A stretch of 64,000 nucleotides of DNA from JBBSBL01 sp046330255 (lineage in GTDB: Bacteria; Actinomycetota; Thermoleophilia; Solirubrobacterales; Solirubrobacteraceae), in NCBI GenBank assembly GCA_046330255.1, contig JAXLTC010000002.1, positions 372,001-436,000 of the forward strand. The letters are read 5' to 3'. The position numbers and the translations under genes were made by a program. The notes under the pieces were generated by a model, which was given only the letters and a program-made list of their open reading frames with translations, did not search any database and was not told the DNA's origin. This document shows positions 25,344 to 32,864 of the stretch, piece after piece; the first letter of the stretch is position 1; each line of letters starts with the position of its first letter.

Positions 25344-25807
25344 GGACTCGCGTCCCCGGGCGTGAGCACCGCCGCCAGCGCGCGCCAGCGCCGCTGCCGG
25401 TGGGCGAAGAACGCTCGCGCGGCGGGCACGACGAGCGCCGTCAGCGGCCCGGCGTCGAGCTCGACCTCGTCGGTGTAGCGGCAGGACTCGGGCCCGGTCT
25501 CGGCCACCGACAGCCGGTGGTCCCAGCGCCGCAGCAGCGGGCCGCGCTCGCGCGTCTGGATCGCGCGCCCGTCCTCCTCCACGGACTCCACGAAGATCTC
25601 GTGCGGGCCGGCGGGCAGGCCGGCGGGCCCGGTCAGCCGCAGGCGCAGGCGATCGCCGGCGGCGAAGCGCTCGGGCAAGGGGTCGCGAACGCCCAGCAGC
25701 GGGGCCGCCACGAACGCGAACGTAGCGGTTCGCCGCATGAGCCCCCAGGCCGCCTCCGCCGCGATCGGCAACTCGACGGCGCGCTCGATCCGCGCGGGCG
25801 GCGCCAT
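25331..25807 (-). CDS. START-like (SRPBCC) protein inside the threonine operon
   Basis: A 158-residue protein not expected in the pathway. IERAVELPIAAEAAWGLMRRTATFAFVAAPLLGV, then RLRLTGPAGLPAGPHEIFVESVEEDGRAIQTRERG and YTDEVELDAGPLTALVVPAARAFFAHRQRRW follow the strand-helix order of SRPBCC proteins, whose conserved ending FFxHRxRRW is present. These bind hydrophobic ligands. Its ATG (25805-25807) directly abuts the hom stop and its end overlaps thrC by 13 bp, so it is cotranslated with amino-acid genes. Its role there is unknown. Confidence 0.7.
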   Translation of the reverse strand: MAPPARIERAVELPIAAEAAWGLMRRTATFAFVAAPLLGVRDPLPERFAAGDRLRLRLTGPAGLPAGPHEIFVESVEEDGRAIQTRERGPLLRRWDHRLSVAETGPESCRYTDEVELDAGPLTALVVPAARAFFAHRQRRWRALAAVLTPGDASPCRG

Positions 25808-27013
25808 CTAGTCGAACGACTCCTCGATCACGCGGATCGCGCGCGGGGGCGCCTTGAGGAAGTCCAGGCCCCCGATCAGCTCCGCCGCGGCGAAGAAGCG
25901 CGACTCGAGCACCGGGTGCACCACCATCACCAGGCGCGCCTCCGCGCCCAGTCCCTTCTGGACGACGGACTTCACCGAGATGCCCTGCAGGCCGAGGATC
26001 TGGGCGACCTGCGCCAGCACGCCCGGCCGGTCGTCGACCTCGAGATGCAGGTAGAAGGCCGAGACGACGTCGCGCACGATCACCAGGCGCTGGGTCGTCT
26101 CGGGCGTGGAGGCCGGCGGGATCATCGCGCTGATCACGTCGCCGAGCACCGCGCTGGCCGTCTGCGGACCCCCGGCGCCGGGACCCGACATCGTGATCTC
26201 GGTGATCGACCCCGACTCGACCGTCACGGCGTTGAACGCGCCGCCCACCGACGCCAGCGGGTGGGCCGGGTAGAGGAACGCGGGGTGCACGCGGACCGAG
26301 AGCCCGCCCTCGACCCGCTCGGCGGTGCCGATCAGCTTCAGCCCGAGGCCGAGATCGCGCGCGTACTGGAGGTCGTCGGCGGTGATGTGCTCGATGCCCT
26401 CGTAGACCACCTGGTCGAGGCTCACCGGCGTGTCGAACGCCAGCCGCGCGAGGATCGCCATCTTCGCCGCCGCGTCCTTGCCGCCGACGTCCTCGCTCGG
26501 GTCCGCCTCGGCGTAGCCGAGCCGCTGGGCCTCGGCGAGCGCCTCCGGGTAGGAGGCGCCGGTGCGGGCCATCTCGGAGAGGATGAAGTTGGTGGTGCCG
26601 TTGACGATCCCGTGCAGGCGATCGACATGCGCCGCCGCGAGCGACTCCTGGAGCACGCGGATCACGGGCACCACTCCGGCCACCGCGGCCTCGAAGCGAA
26701 GCTGCACGCCGTGCTCGCGCGCCGCCGCCCACAGATCCTCGCCGTGCTCGGCCAGCAGTTGCTTGTTCGCGGTCACGACGTGCCGGCCGGCCGCCATCGC
26801 CGCCAGCACGTGGGCGCGGGCCGGCTCCAGGCCGCCCATCACCTCGACGATCAGGTCGGAGCCCTCGAGGATCGCTGCGAAGTCCCCGCTCGAGCGCGTC
26901 AGCACGCCGCTCAGCTCGGGCCGGCGGCCCGTCACCGCGGCGACCTGGCCGGCGCGCGCGGGAAGCAACTCCGCGAACGCGGAGCCGACAGTGCCGTGCC
27001 CCAGCAGTCCTAT
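25808..27013 (-). CDS. hom: Homoserine dehydrogenase (start codon unclear)
   Basis: NAD(P)-dependent reduction of aspartate semialdehyde to homoserine. The Rossmann motif GLLGHGTVGSAFAELL lies at 27010-26963, followed by VTANKQLLAEHG, the substrate block GIVNGTTNFILSEM and GYAEADPSEDVGGKDAAAK, and a C-terminal ACT domain (HLEVDDRPGVLAQVAQIL) that normally senses threonine. No ATG, GTG or TTG occurs in frame between the Rossmann motif and at least 27145, deep in lysA. The only nearby start-like codon is ATA 27013; a TTG at 26968 would delete the nucleotide site. About 401 residues if ATA is used. Confidence 0.88.
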   Translation of the reverse strand: MGLLGHGTVGSAFAELLPARAGQVAAVTGRRPELSGVLTRSSGDFAAILEGSDLIVEVMGGLEPARAHVLAAMAAGRHVVTANKQLLAEHGEDLWAAAREHGVQLRFEAAVAGVVPVIRVLQESLAAAHVDRLHGIVNGTTNFILSEMARTGASYPEALAEAQRLGYAEADPSEDVGGKDAAAKMAILARLAFDTPVSLDQVVYEGIEHITADDLQYARDLGLGLKLIGTAERVEGGLSVRVHPAFLYPAHPLASVGGAFNAVTVESGSITEITMSGPGAGGPQTASAVLGDVISAMIPPASTPETTQRLVIVRDVVSAFYLHLEVDDRPGVLAQVAQILGLQGISVKSVVQKGLGAEARLVMVVHPVLESRFFAAAELIGGLDFLKAPPRAIRVIEESFD

Positions 27014-27023
27014 GCGAAAGGGC

Positions 27024-28301
27024 TCAGGCGAGGTGACGGGCGAGGAGGTCGTCGTAGGTCTCGCGCCGGACGACGACCCGCGCGTCGCCGCCCGAGACCA
27101 TCGCCACCGCCGGACGCAGTGCGGCGTTGTTGTTCGATGCCATCGCGTGGCCGTAGGCGCCGGTCACCGGCGTGGCGAGCACGTCGCCGACGCGCGGGTC
27201 GGGCAGCAGCGCGCGCTCGATCAGCACGTCGCCGGACTCGCAGTGCTTGCCGGCGACGGTTGCCTCCACGTTCCCCGCCTCCCCGGCGCGATCCGCGATC
27301 AGCGCCTCGTAGCGGGCGCCGTAGAGTTGGGGCCGCGGGTTGTCGGACATGCCGCCGTCGACCGCCACCCACGTGCGCACGTTGCGCTTGACGGACTCCA
27401 CGCGGTAGAGCGTCACGCCCGCGTGCGCGACGAGCGAGCGCCCGGGCTCGAGGATGATCCGCTTGCCGGGCCCCATGGACTCACGCACCGCGTCGACCGC
27501 GGTCCGCACCCATTCGGCGATCGAGCCGTCCCGCTCGCCCTCGGCGTAGGCGACGCCGAGGCCGCCGCCGAGGTTGTAGACCGGGAAGTCGCCGAGCGGG
27601 GCGATCGCGGCGATCGCGGCGCGGAACGCGCCCAGGCTGCGCAGCGCCGAGCCGACGTGGAAGTGCAGGCCGCGCAACTCGAGGTCGGGGTCGCTCGCGA
27701 GCGCGTCGAGCAGCGCCGGCGCCTCGTCGAGGTTCACGCCGAACTTGGAGTCCGCCTGGCCGGTCGAGATCGAGGCGTGCGTGTCGGGCGTCACGTCCGG
27801 GGTGACGCGCACGAGCACGGGCTGGCGGCGCCCCGCGGCGCGTGCCGCGGTCGCGACGCGCGGGACCTCGTCGACGGCATCGATCACGATCGTCGAGACG
27901 CCCGCCGCCACGGCCTCGTGGATTTCGGCATCCGACTTCGAGTTCCCGTGATAGGCGATCCGCGCGGGGGCCACGCCGCCGGCCAGCGCGAGTCTCAGCT
28001 CCCCGCCGGAGGAGACATCGCCGCCGAAGCCCTCCTCCGCGAAGCACGCGAAGACCGCCGGGACCGGCAGCGACTTGGAGGCGAACAGCAGCTCGTAGTC
28101 GGAGTGACCGGCGGCCTCGAACGCTGCGTGGTAGGCGCGTGCCCGCGCGCGCAGGTCGTCCTCGACGAGCACGTACAGCGGCGTGCCGAGCTCCCGGGCG
28201 AGCTCGACCGCGTCGCAGCCGCCCAGCTCCAGGTGCCCGCGCTCGTTGATCTCGGTGCCGATCGGCAGCAGCGCGGAACGCGTGTCGGAGGCGGTCGACA
28301 T
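27024..28301 (-). CDS. lysA: Diaminopimelate decarboxylase
   Basis: A 425-residue PLP enzyme (alanine racemase-like fold type III) that decarboxylates meso-diaminopimelate to lysine. PLP Lys76 is in LLFASKSLPVPAV; GLHFHVGSALRSL, YNLGGGLGVAYAEG, GKRIILEPGRSLVAHAG and GKHCESGDVLIE are family blocks, the last including the cysteine contributing to the dimer active site. The ATG at 28301 (MSTASDTRS) is chosen as the last start before the conserved sequence. It is the first gene of the lysA-hom-START-like-thrC-thrB unit, so lysine and threonine branches are co-expressed. Confidence 0.95.
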   Translation of the reverse strand: MSTASDTRSALLPIGTEINERGHLELGGCDAVELARELGTPLYVLVEDDLRARARAYHAAFEAAGHSDYELLFASKSLPVPAVFACFAEEGFGGDVSSGGELRLALAGGVAPARIAYHGNSKSDAEIHEAVAAGVSTIVIDAVDEVPRVATAARAAGRRQPVLVRVTPDVTPDTHASISTGQADSKFGVNLDEAPALLDALASDPDLELRGLHFHVGSALRSLGAFRAAIAAIAPLGDFPVYNLGGGLGVAYAEGERDGSIAEWVRTAVDAVRESMGPGKRIILEPGRSLVAHAGVTLYRVESVKRNVRTWVAVDGGMSDNPRPQLYGARYEALIADRAGEAGNVEATVAGKHCESGDVLIERALLPDPRVGDVLATPVTGAYGHAMASNNNAALRPAVAMVSGGDARVVVRRETYDDLLARHLA

Positions 28302-28328
28302 GGGCCCGGAGAGTATGCCAGGGGTGCG

Positions 28329-29042
28329 ATGCTCCCGGCCGTGCGCGCGCGACGGCCGACGCCCGCCGGGCCCGCCCGGATCGACGCGGTCGACGGGCTC
28401 GCCCACAGCCTCTGGCTGCCGGCCGGTGAGCCGCTCGGCGGCGTCGTGATCGTCCACGGCGCGGGCTCGTGCAAGGAGAGCCACCACGACTTCGCGCGCG
28501 CCTGCCGCAACGCCGGCTTCGCCGCGGTCGCCTACGACCAGCGCGGCCACGGGGAGAGCGGCGGGCGCCTGGACGCCCATGCGCTGGACGACGTCGCGAC
28601 GATCGCGCAGGTGCTGCCGCCGGGGCCGCTGGCGCTGCGCGGGTCCAGCCTTGGCGGGTGGGTGGCCCTGTGCGCGGCGGAGCGCGCCGGCGCCGACGCG
28701 GTCGTGGCGATCTGCCCCGCCACGGGGGCGGGACTGGCGCGCGGCGTGCGCGCCGGGACGCTCGGCTTCGACGCCGATCACGAGTCGCTCCTCGCGCTGC
28801 TGTCGGCGAACGAGCCGGCGGACGCCGCGGCGCGGCTCGAGGTGCCGGTCCTGCTGCTGCACGCGGAGGGCGACGAGCAGGTGCCGGTCGCGCACTCGCA
28901 CGAGATCGCCGCGGGGCTGCGCCATCCGCGCTCGCGCCTGATCGCGGTGCCGGGCGGGCATCATCGCTCGGTCCAGCACGACGCGGAACTGCAGGGGGAG
29001 GTGCTGCGGTTCCTGCGCCGCGCGTTCGCGGCGACCGCCTGA
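28329..29042 (+). CDS. Alpha/beta-hydrolase (dienelactone hydrolase/peptidase S9-like)
   Basis: A 237-residue cytoplasmic hydrolase. The nucleophile elbow is GSSLGG (Ser at about 102), the oxyanion region is VIVHGAGSCKESHHDF, the acid is in LLHAEGDEQVPVAHS, and the histidine is in VPGGHHRSVQHD. YDQRGHGESGGRL is typical of esterase/lipase-like members. The substrate is unknown. The ATG at 28329 is the first start after the divergent lysA. It ends one base before the lgt stop, tail to tail. Confidence 0.85.
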   Translation: MLPAVRARRPTPAGPARIDAVDGLAHSLWLPAGEPLGGVVIVHGAGSCKESHHDFARACRNAGFAAVAYDQRGHGESGGRLDAHALDDVATIAQVLPPGPLALRGSSLGGWVALCAAERAGADAVVAICPATGAGLARGVRAGTLGFDADHESLLALLSANEPADAAARLEVPVLLLHAEGDEQVPVAHSHEIAAGLRHPRSRLIAVPGGHHRSVQHDAELQGEVLRFLRRAFAATA

Positions 29043-29843
29043 TCAGGCCGTCGCCGGGCGCCGCCGTGCCGCGACCGGCGCGGCGGGCTGCTCGCGGCGC
29101 AGCGGCCCGCGGCGCGCAAGGACCCACAGCCAGACGACGCCGAGCGCCACCGCGACCAGCGCCGAGACCTGCGCGGCGGTGAACGGGCCGACCACCTCGT
29201 GGTTGCGGCGGATGAACTCGACCATGAAGCGCTCGGCACCCGCGATCAGCAGGTAGAGGCCGAACAGCACGCCCGGCCGGTAGGCGTGGCGCATCCGCCA
29301 CAGCCACCACGCGGCCAGGCCCATGACCAGCGTCTCGTAGATCGGCGTGGGGTGCACGGCGACCTGCGTGGGCACGGTGCCGTGCGGGTAGGGCATCGCC
29401 CAAGGCAGGCTGCTCGCGATGCCGTAGTCCCCGTCGCCGGAGACCTGGCAGCCGATCCGGCCGATCGCGTAGCCGAGCGGCAGGCAGTAGGCGCCGATGT
29501 CCCACAGCCGCAGCGAGAGGATCCCACGCCAGCGCGCCCAGACGGCCACGGCGGCGATCCCGCCGAGCAGCCCGCCGTACCAGACCAGCCCGGAGCCGGA
29601 GAACAGGTTCCCGAGCAGGTCGTGTTTGACCTCGTCGTAGTTCTGGATCACGAACCAGAGCCGTGCCCCCACCAGGCCGCCGAGCAGCCCGACGAACACG
29701 GTCTCGTAGGCCCACTCGCCGTTCCAGCCGTTCTCCTTGTAGCTGCGGTGCGCGACCAAGCCCCACGCGACGAAGTTCAGAGCGAAGAAGATCCCGAACG
29801 TCTGGAGGCTGAGCGGGCCGATCTCGACCTTGGCGAGCACCAT
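29043..29843 (-). CDS. lgt: Prolipoprotein diacylglyceryl transferase
   Basis: A 266-residue polytopic membrane enzyme that attaches diacylglycerol from phosphatidylglycerol to the lipobox cysteine, the first step of lipoprotein maturation. The Lgt signature GRIGCQVSGDGDYG is present at about 134-147, with the conserved upstream GLVGARLWFVIQ and downstream FMVEFIRRNHE. About seven hydrophobic segments can be counted. It serves the many lipoproteins in this window (17974, 21014, 34425, 40149). It lies downstream of the M23 peptidase gene on the same strand with a 441-bp gap holding a dispersed repeat. Confidence 0.95.
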   Translation of the reverse strand: MVLAKVEIGPLSLQTFGIFFALNFVAWGLVAHRSYKENGWNGEWAYETVFVGLLGGLVGARLWFVIQNYDEVKHDLLGNLFSGSGLVWYGGLLGGIAAVAVWARWRGILSLRLWDIGAYCLPLGYAIGRIGCQVSGDGDYGIASSLPWAMPYPHGTVPTQVAVHPTPIYETLVMGLAAWWLWRMRHAYRPGVLFGLYLLIAGAERFMVEFIRRNHEVVGPFTAAQVSALVAVALGVVWLWVLARRGPLRREQPAAPVAARRRPATA

Positions 29844-30284
29844 CAGCAGGGTAGATCACTCGCGGCGCGGGCCGTGGCGAGGGCCGCCGGCCGCCCTGCC
29901 CGCGGGGTCGGTGAGCGCGGCCGCAGGCCGGCCGACCGCTCGGACGCGGGCCGATCCCCGACCGGGCCGCGCCGCGACACTCCGAGCCCCGAGCCCGCGA
30001 CACTCCGCGCCCCCGCGCCCCCGTGGGGGCGGGGCGTGGCGAACGGCGGCAACCAAGGAGCCGCATCCCGGCCGCCTGCGCGCCGCTGCGTCGCGAGAGT
30101 GCATTCGACCCGATGTCCGCAGGCAATCGCACTCTCGCGAACAGCCCTCCCCGCACGACAGCCAGATGCCCCCTTCCCAGCCGCAGTCCGCTACGCGGCA
30201 GGCAACCCGCAGCGGCGAGGGAGACCCGGGCGCCCGCACGGACGCCGGCGCCCGAGCGTCCAGGCACGCCCGTGGGCAGCTCGG
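29844..30284. other. 441-bp intergenic region with palindrome and dispersed repeat
   Basis: No gene is supported. The lgt-proximal part has two CGCGACACTCCG direct repeats near 29971 and 29997 and a perfect palindrome, GCCCCC-GT-GGGGGC (30017-30030), which could act as a hairpin between the M23 gene and lgt. The rest is dispersed repeat copy 2. Confidence 0.55.
30041..30261. repeat. Dispersed intergenic repeat, copy 2 (hairpin-centred)
   Basis: Colinear with 1766-1964 (see that entry). Here the central stem is perfect: TCGCGAGAGTGC (30091-30102) and GCACTCTCGCGA (30129-30140), 12 bp around a 26-nt loop that contains the conserved CGCAGGCAATC. Conserved flanks are GAACGGCGGCAAC on the left and GGCAACCCGCAGCGGCGAGG and CGAGCGTCC on the right. 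The copy is about 20 bp longer than copy 1. Confidence 0.72.
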
Positions 30285-31544
30285 CTAGAGGTAGTTCAGC
30301 GGGTTGGTCACCGCGCCGTTCACCCGCACCTCGAAGTGCAGGTGCGGGCCGAAGCACAGCCCGGTGCAGCCGCTCAGGCCGATCACCTGGCCCTGCGAGA
30401 CGTGCTGGCCGACGCTGACCTGGATCGAGGACTGGTGCGCGTAGCACGTCGAGAGCCCGCCGCCGTGATCGATGCAGGTGTAGTTGCCGTAGCCGCTGGT
30501 CTCCCCGGCGAGGATCACGCTCCCCGAGGCCGCGGCCCGGATCGGCGTCCCGCTCGGCACGCCGATGTCGACGCCGGGGTGGCACGACTCCCAGGCGCGG
30601 CGCTCGCAGAACGGCGACGTGATCGGACCGTTGACGGGCCAGATCATGCTGCCGCTGCCCTGCTTGACCGGACCGGCGGGCAGCGAGCCTCCGCCGCCGC
30701 CGCCACCGCCCTGGGCGGACTGGATCTGGGACTCGAGGTCGGCGACCTCGCCGCGCATCGAGTCCAGCTTGCCGCGCAGGGCGCTCTGGTCCGATCGCAC
30801 CGAGGCGAGCGCGCCGGCCTTGCGGTCGCGGACCTCGGCGAAGCTCGCGCGCCGGCCCTCCATCGACTGGCGGACGCCCGCGACCTGGTTGCGGCGCTCC
30901 ATGATCGCGGCGGCGACCCGCTCCTGGCGGCGCTCGAGCACGGCCAGGCGCGCGACGGCGTCCGCGGCGGCCGCCTTGGCGTCGCGCACCGCGGTGATGA
31001 TCTCCCGGTCCTGGCGGCCGATGCGCGAGAGGTACTCGCCGGACTCCAGCAGCTGGGCGAAACCCTTGCTGTTGAGCACGACGGTGACGATGTCGGGCCT
31101 GTCCGAGTCCGACTGGTAGATCTGCACCAGGCGCCGGGCGAGCACCTTGCGCGCATAGGCGAGACGGGCGCGCAGCCGGGCGAGGCGAGCCTGCACCTCG
31201 CGCAGCCGCGCCTGGATGCGTGCGAGCTCGGCGCGCTTGGCGTCGAGGTCCGCCTGGAGCGCGTTCTCGCGCGTCTGCAAGCGCGCGATCCCGGACTGAA
31301 GGGCGTTGATGCGGCGCGTGTACCCGGCGATCGTCGTGCTCAGCACCTGGGCGCGGCCCGAGGAGCGCTCCAGCTGACCCTCGGTGTTGCCGATGCGGTT
31401 CTTCAGCGAGGAGATGCGCCCCTCGGTGGAGGCCTCGGTCCCGAGCGGGAGCACCGCCCACAGGAGCAGCGGGACGGCGGCTACGAGCAACAGGGCGCGA
31501 ACGCGGGACACGATGCGGCGCGCGAGTGTAGGCGTGGTGCTCAC
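30285..31544 (-). CDS. Coiled-coil M23 (LytM) wall peptidase
   Basis: A 419-residue exported peptidoglycan hydrolase or activator, like EnvC/RipA-type division factors. The start is GTG 31544; a membrane segment or signal lies at about 18-38. Long coiled coil covers residues about 40-275 (heptads rich in Leu, Arg, Glu), then a Gly-rich linker (GGGGGGGG) and the LytM domain. Zinc ligands are in SCHPGVDIG and GPHLHFEV, and WPVNGPITSPFCERRA is the typical entry; both metal motifs are intact, so it should be catalytically active. A c-di-AMP riboswitch precedes it. Two Cys pairs in the catalytic domain may form disulfides. Confidence 0.9.
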   Translation of the reverse strand: MSTTPTLARRIVSRVRALLLVAAVPLLLWAVLPLGTEASTEGRISSLKNRIGNTEGQLERSSGRAQVLSTTIAGYTRRINALQSGIARLQTRENALQADLDAKRAELARIQARLREVQARLARLRARLAYARKVLARRLVQIYQSDSDRPDIVTVVLNSKGFAQLLESGEYLSRIGRQDREIITAVRDAKAAAADAVARLAVLERRQERVAAAIMERRNQVAGVRQSMEGRRASFAEVRDRKAGALASVRSDQSALRGKLDSMRGEVADLESQIQSAQGGGGGGGGSLPAGPVKQGSGSMIWPVNGPITSPFCERRAWESCHPGVDIGVPSGTPIRAAASGSVILAGETSGYGNYTCIDHGGGLSTCYAHQSSIQVSVGQHVSQGQVIGLSGCTGLCFGPHLHFEVRVNGAVTNPLNYL

Positions 31545-31650
31545 GGGGTCAACGAGCGGGCGGGATCGTGCAGCGAGCAGGACGATGCGGGCCCGCCTCG
31601 AGGGGCGGCCGGGCGTCCACGGACGGTCGGCGATGCGGTCATCTCGAATG

Positions 31651-31796
31651 GCCTGCGGGGTTAGCTGACGGGCTCGCGTCGTGCGCTACGCCGCCTGCGC
31701 CGGACACGGAGTGCGGCGGGTGGCGATTCGCCCCGGGGACTTCACTTGGGTCCCCCGCTCCCCGGCGTCGCGCACCGGGGATTCGGCGGGGCCACC
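31651..31796 (-). promoter_or_regulatory. Cyclic-di-AMP (ydaO/yuaA) riboswitch before the M23 peptidase
   Basis: Read on the minus strand, the segment has the conserved blocks of this aptamer in order: CGCCGAATCCCCGG, GCGGGGGACCCA, GGGGCGAATCGCC and AGCCCGTCAGCTAACCCCG with CAGGC at the end. The two GAATC-type bulges and the GTCAGCTAACC block are the hallmark. About 106 nt separate it from the GTG start, room for an expression platform. In actinobacteria this class controls wall-lytic enzymes and is usually turned off by c-di-AMP. Confidence 0.88.
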
Positions 31797-31950
31797 GTAC
31801 CAGGAACCGCCCGCTCGCGAGCAAACCGGAATCCGGTGTGCAACGGATCTTGCAGGCGGCAGGAGTCGCCGCGGGCGGGCCGATGCCGCCCGCAGGGCGC
31901 CGGTAGGCTAGACCCGGCGCATTCCGGTACGGCCCGGAGCACGACCACCC

Positions 31951-32784
31951 ATGGACCGGGACCCCACGCCAGCGCAGCCCGACCCCGCCGACCCGCTCGG
32001 GATCGACCTCGAGGCGCGGCTCGGCGAGATCGTCAAGGCGGCCGCGCGCGAGGCGGCGGCCGCGCGCCGTGACGTCGAGGCGCGGCGCAGCGCCGCCGCC
32101 GCCGAGGCCGAGCGCTACCTCGAGGAGGCGCGCCGGAGCATCGACGCCGAGGCGGCCGAGCGCGCGCGCCGGCTCGCGCGCCTGGGAATCGAGATCGACG
32201 CCCTCTCACGCGCCGTCGAGCGACCGCTCGAGGAGCTAGCGCGAGCGGTCCGGGATGCCGCCGGCGAGCTGAGCACCGGGCTCGCGGCGCCCCCGCGCCC
32301 TCCGTGGGAGGCCGGGGCCGCCCGGCCGGCGCCCGGTCCCGCGCCTGCGCGGGAGCCCGCGACCGGGCCGGAGCCGGAGCGGTCGCCCGAGCCCGAGCCG
32401 GCGCGGTCAACCGGGTCGGAGCCGGAGCATGCGACCGAGCGCGGGCCGGAGCCCGCCGCGCACCCGGTGGAGCCTGAGCCCGCTCCCGAGCGCGAGCCGG
32501 CGGTCCCTGTACCCGCCGCTGCTCCGGAGACTCGGCCTGAACCTGAGCCTGATACCTCGCGGACCGCCGTCCCGGCGCCGCGCGCCCCGGCGCCCGCGCC
32601 CGCGGCGGGCCCCGGCGCCGCGCGGCTGCTTGCGATCGAGATGGCGGTCGGCGGCGCGACGCGAGCGGAGGTCTCCGAGCGCCTGCGCGAGCGCTTCGGG
32701 CTCGAGTCGCCGGGCGAGTTGCTCGACGGCGTGTTCGGCCCGGACACCGAGGGCTCGAGCCGCCTGCGCTGGGGCAGTCCCTGA
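31951..32784 (+). CDS. Coiled-coil protein with Pro/Glu-rich linker, unknown function
   Basis: A 277-residue protein with no recognised family. Residues 12-110 are Ala/Arg/Glu-rich and strongly helical (DVEARRSAAAAEAERYLEEA), a likely coiled coil. Residues about 115-210 are low-complexity Pro/Glu/Ala with repeats of P-E-P. A short C-terminal domain (ARLLAIEMAVGGATRAEVSERLRERFGLESPGELLDGVFG, about 225-265) looks like a small helical DNA- or protein-binding unit and recurs in form in other actinobacterial proteins. The ATG at 31951 is preceded by an unremarkable site. It lies upstream of htpX on the same strand, 80 bp away. Confidence 0.65.
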   Translation: MDRDPTPAQPDPADPLGIDLEARLGEIVKAAAREAAAARRDVEARRSAAAAEAERYLEEARRSIDAEAAERARRLARLGIEIDALSRAVERPLEELARAVRDAAGELSTGLAAPPRPPWEAGAARPAPGPAPAREPATGPEPERSPEPEPARSTGSEPEHATERGPEPAAHPVEPEPAPEREPAVPVPAAAPETRPEPEPDTSRTAVPAPRAPAPAPAAGPGAARLLAIEMAVGGATRAEVSERLRERFGLESPGELLDGVFGPDTEGSSRLRWGSP

Positions 32785-32851
32785 GCTCGCCGGCGAGCGG
32801 CGCGGCGTCTCCTACCATGTAGGTCGTCCCGTAAGCCTTCGTCAGCGAAGG
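32785..32851 (+). promoter_or_regulatory. Three inverted repeats in the htpX leader, the last masking the ribosome-binding site
   Basis: In order: a perfect 14-bp palindrome GCTCGCCGGCGAGC (32785-32798), hairpin CCTAC-CAT-GTAGG (32811-32823), and hairpin CCTTCG-TCAG-CGAAGG (32836-32851). The last arm contains AAGG of the AAGGAG ribosome-binding site (32848-32853) for ATG 32865, so the hairpin would hide it. TACCAT (32813-32818) could also be a -10 box. No CIRCE or HAIR heat-shock operator is seen. Confidence 0.5.
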
Positions 32852-32864
32852 AGCGCCTCCACAC

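Noticed and set aside
30017..30030. GCCCCC-GT-GGGGGC as an intrinsic terminator of the M23 gene
   Set aside because: A two-base loop is too tight for a normal hairpin and no T tract follows; kept only as a palindrome note.
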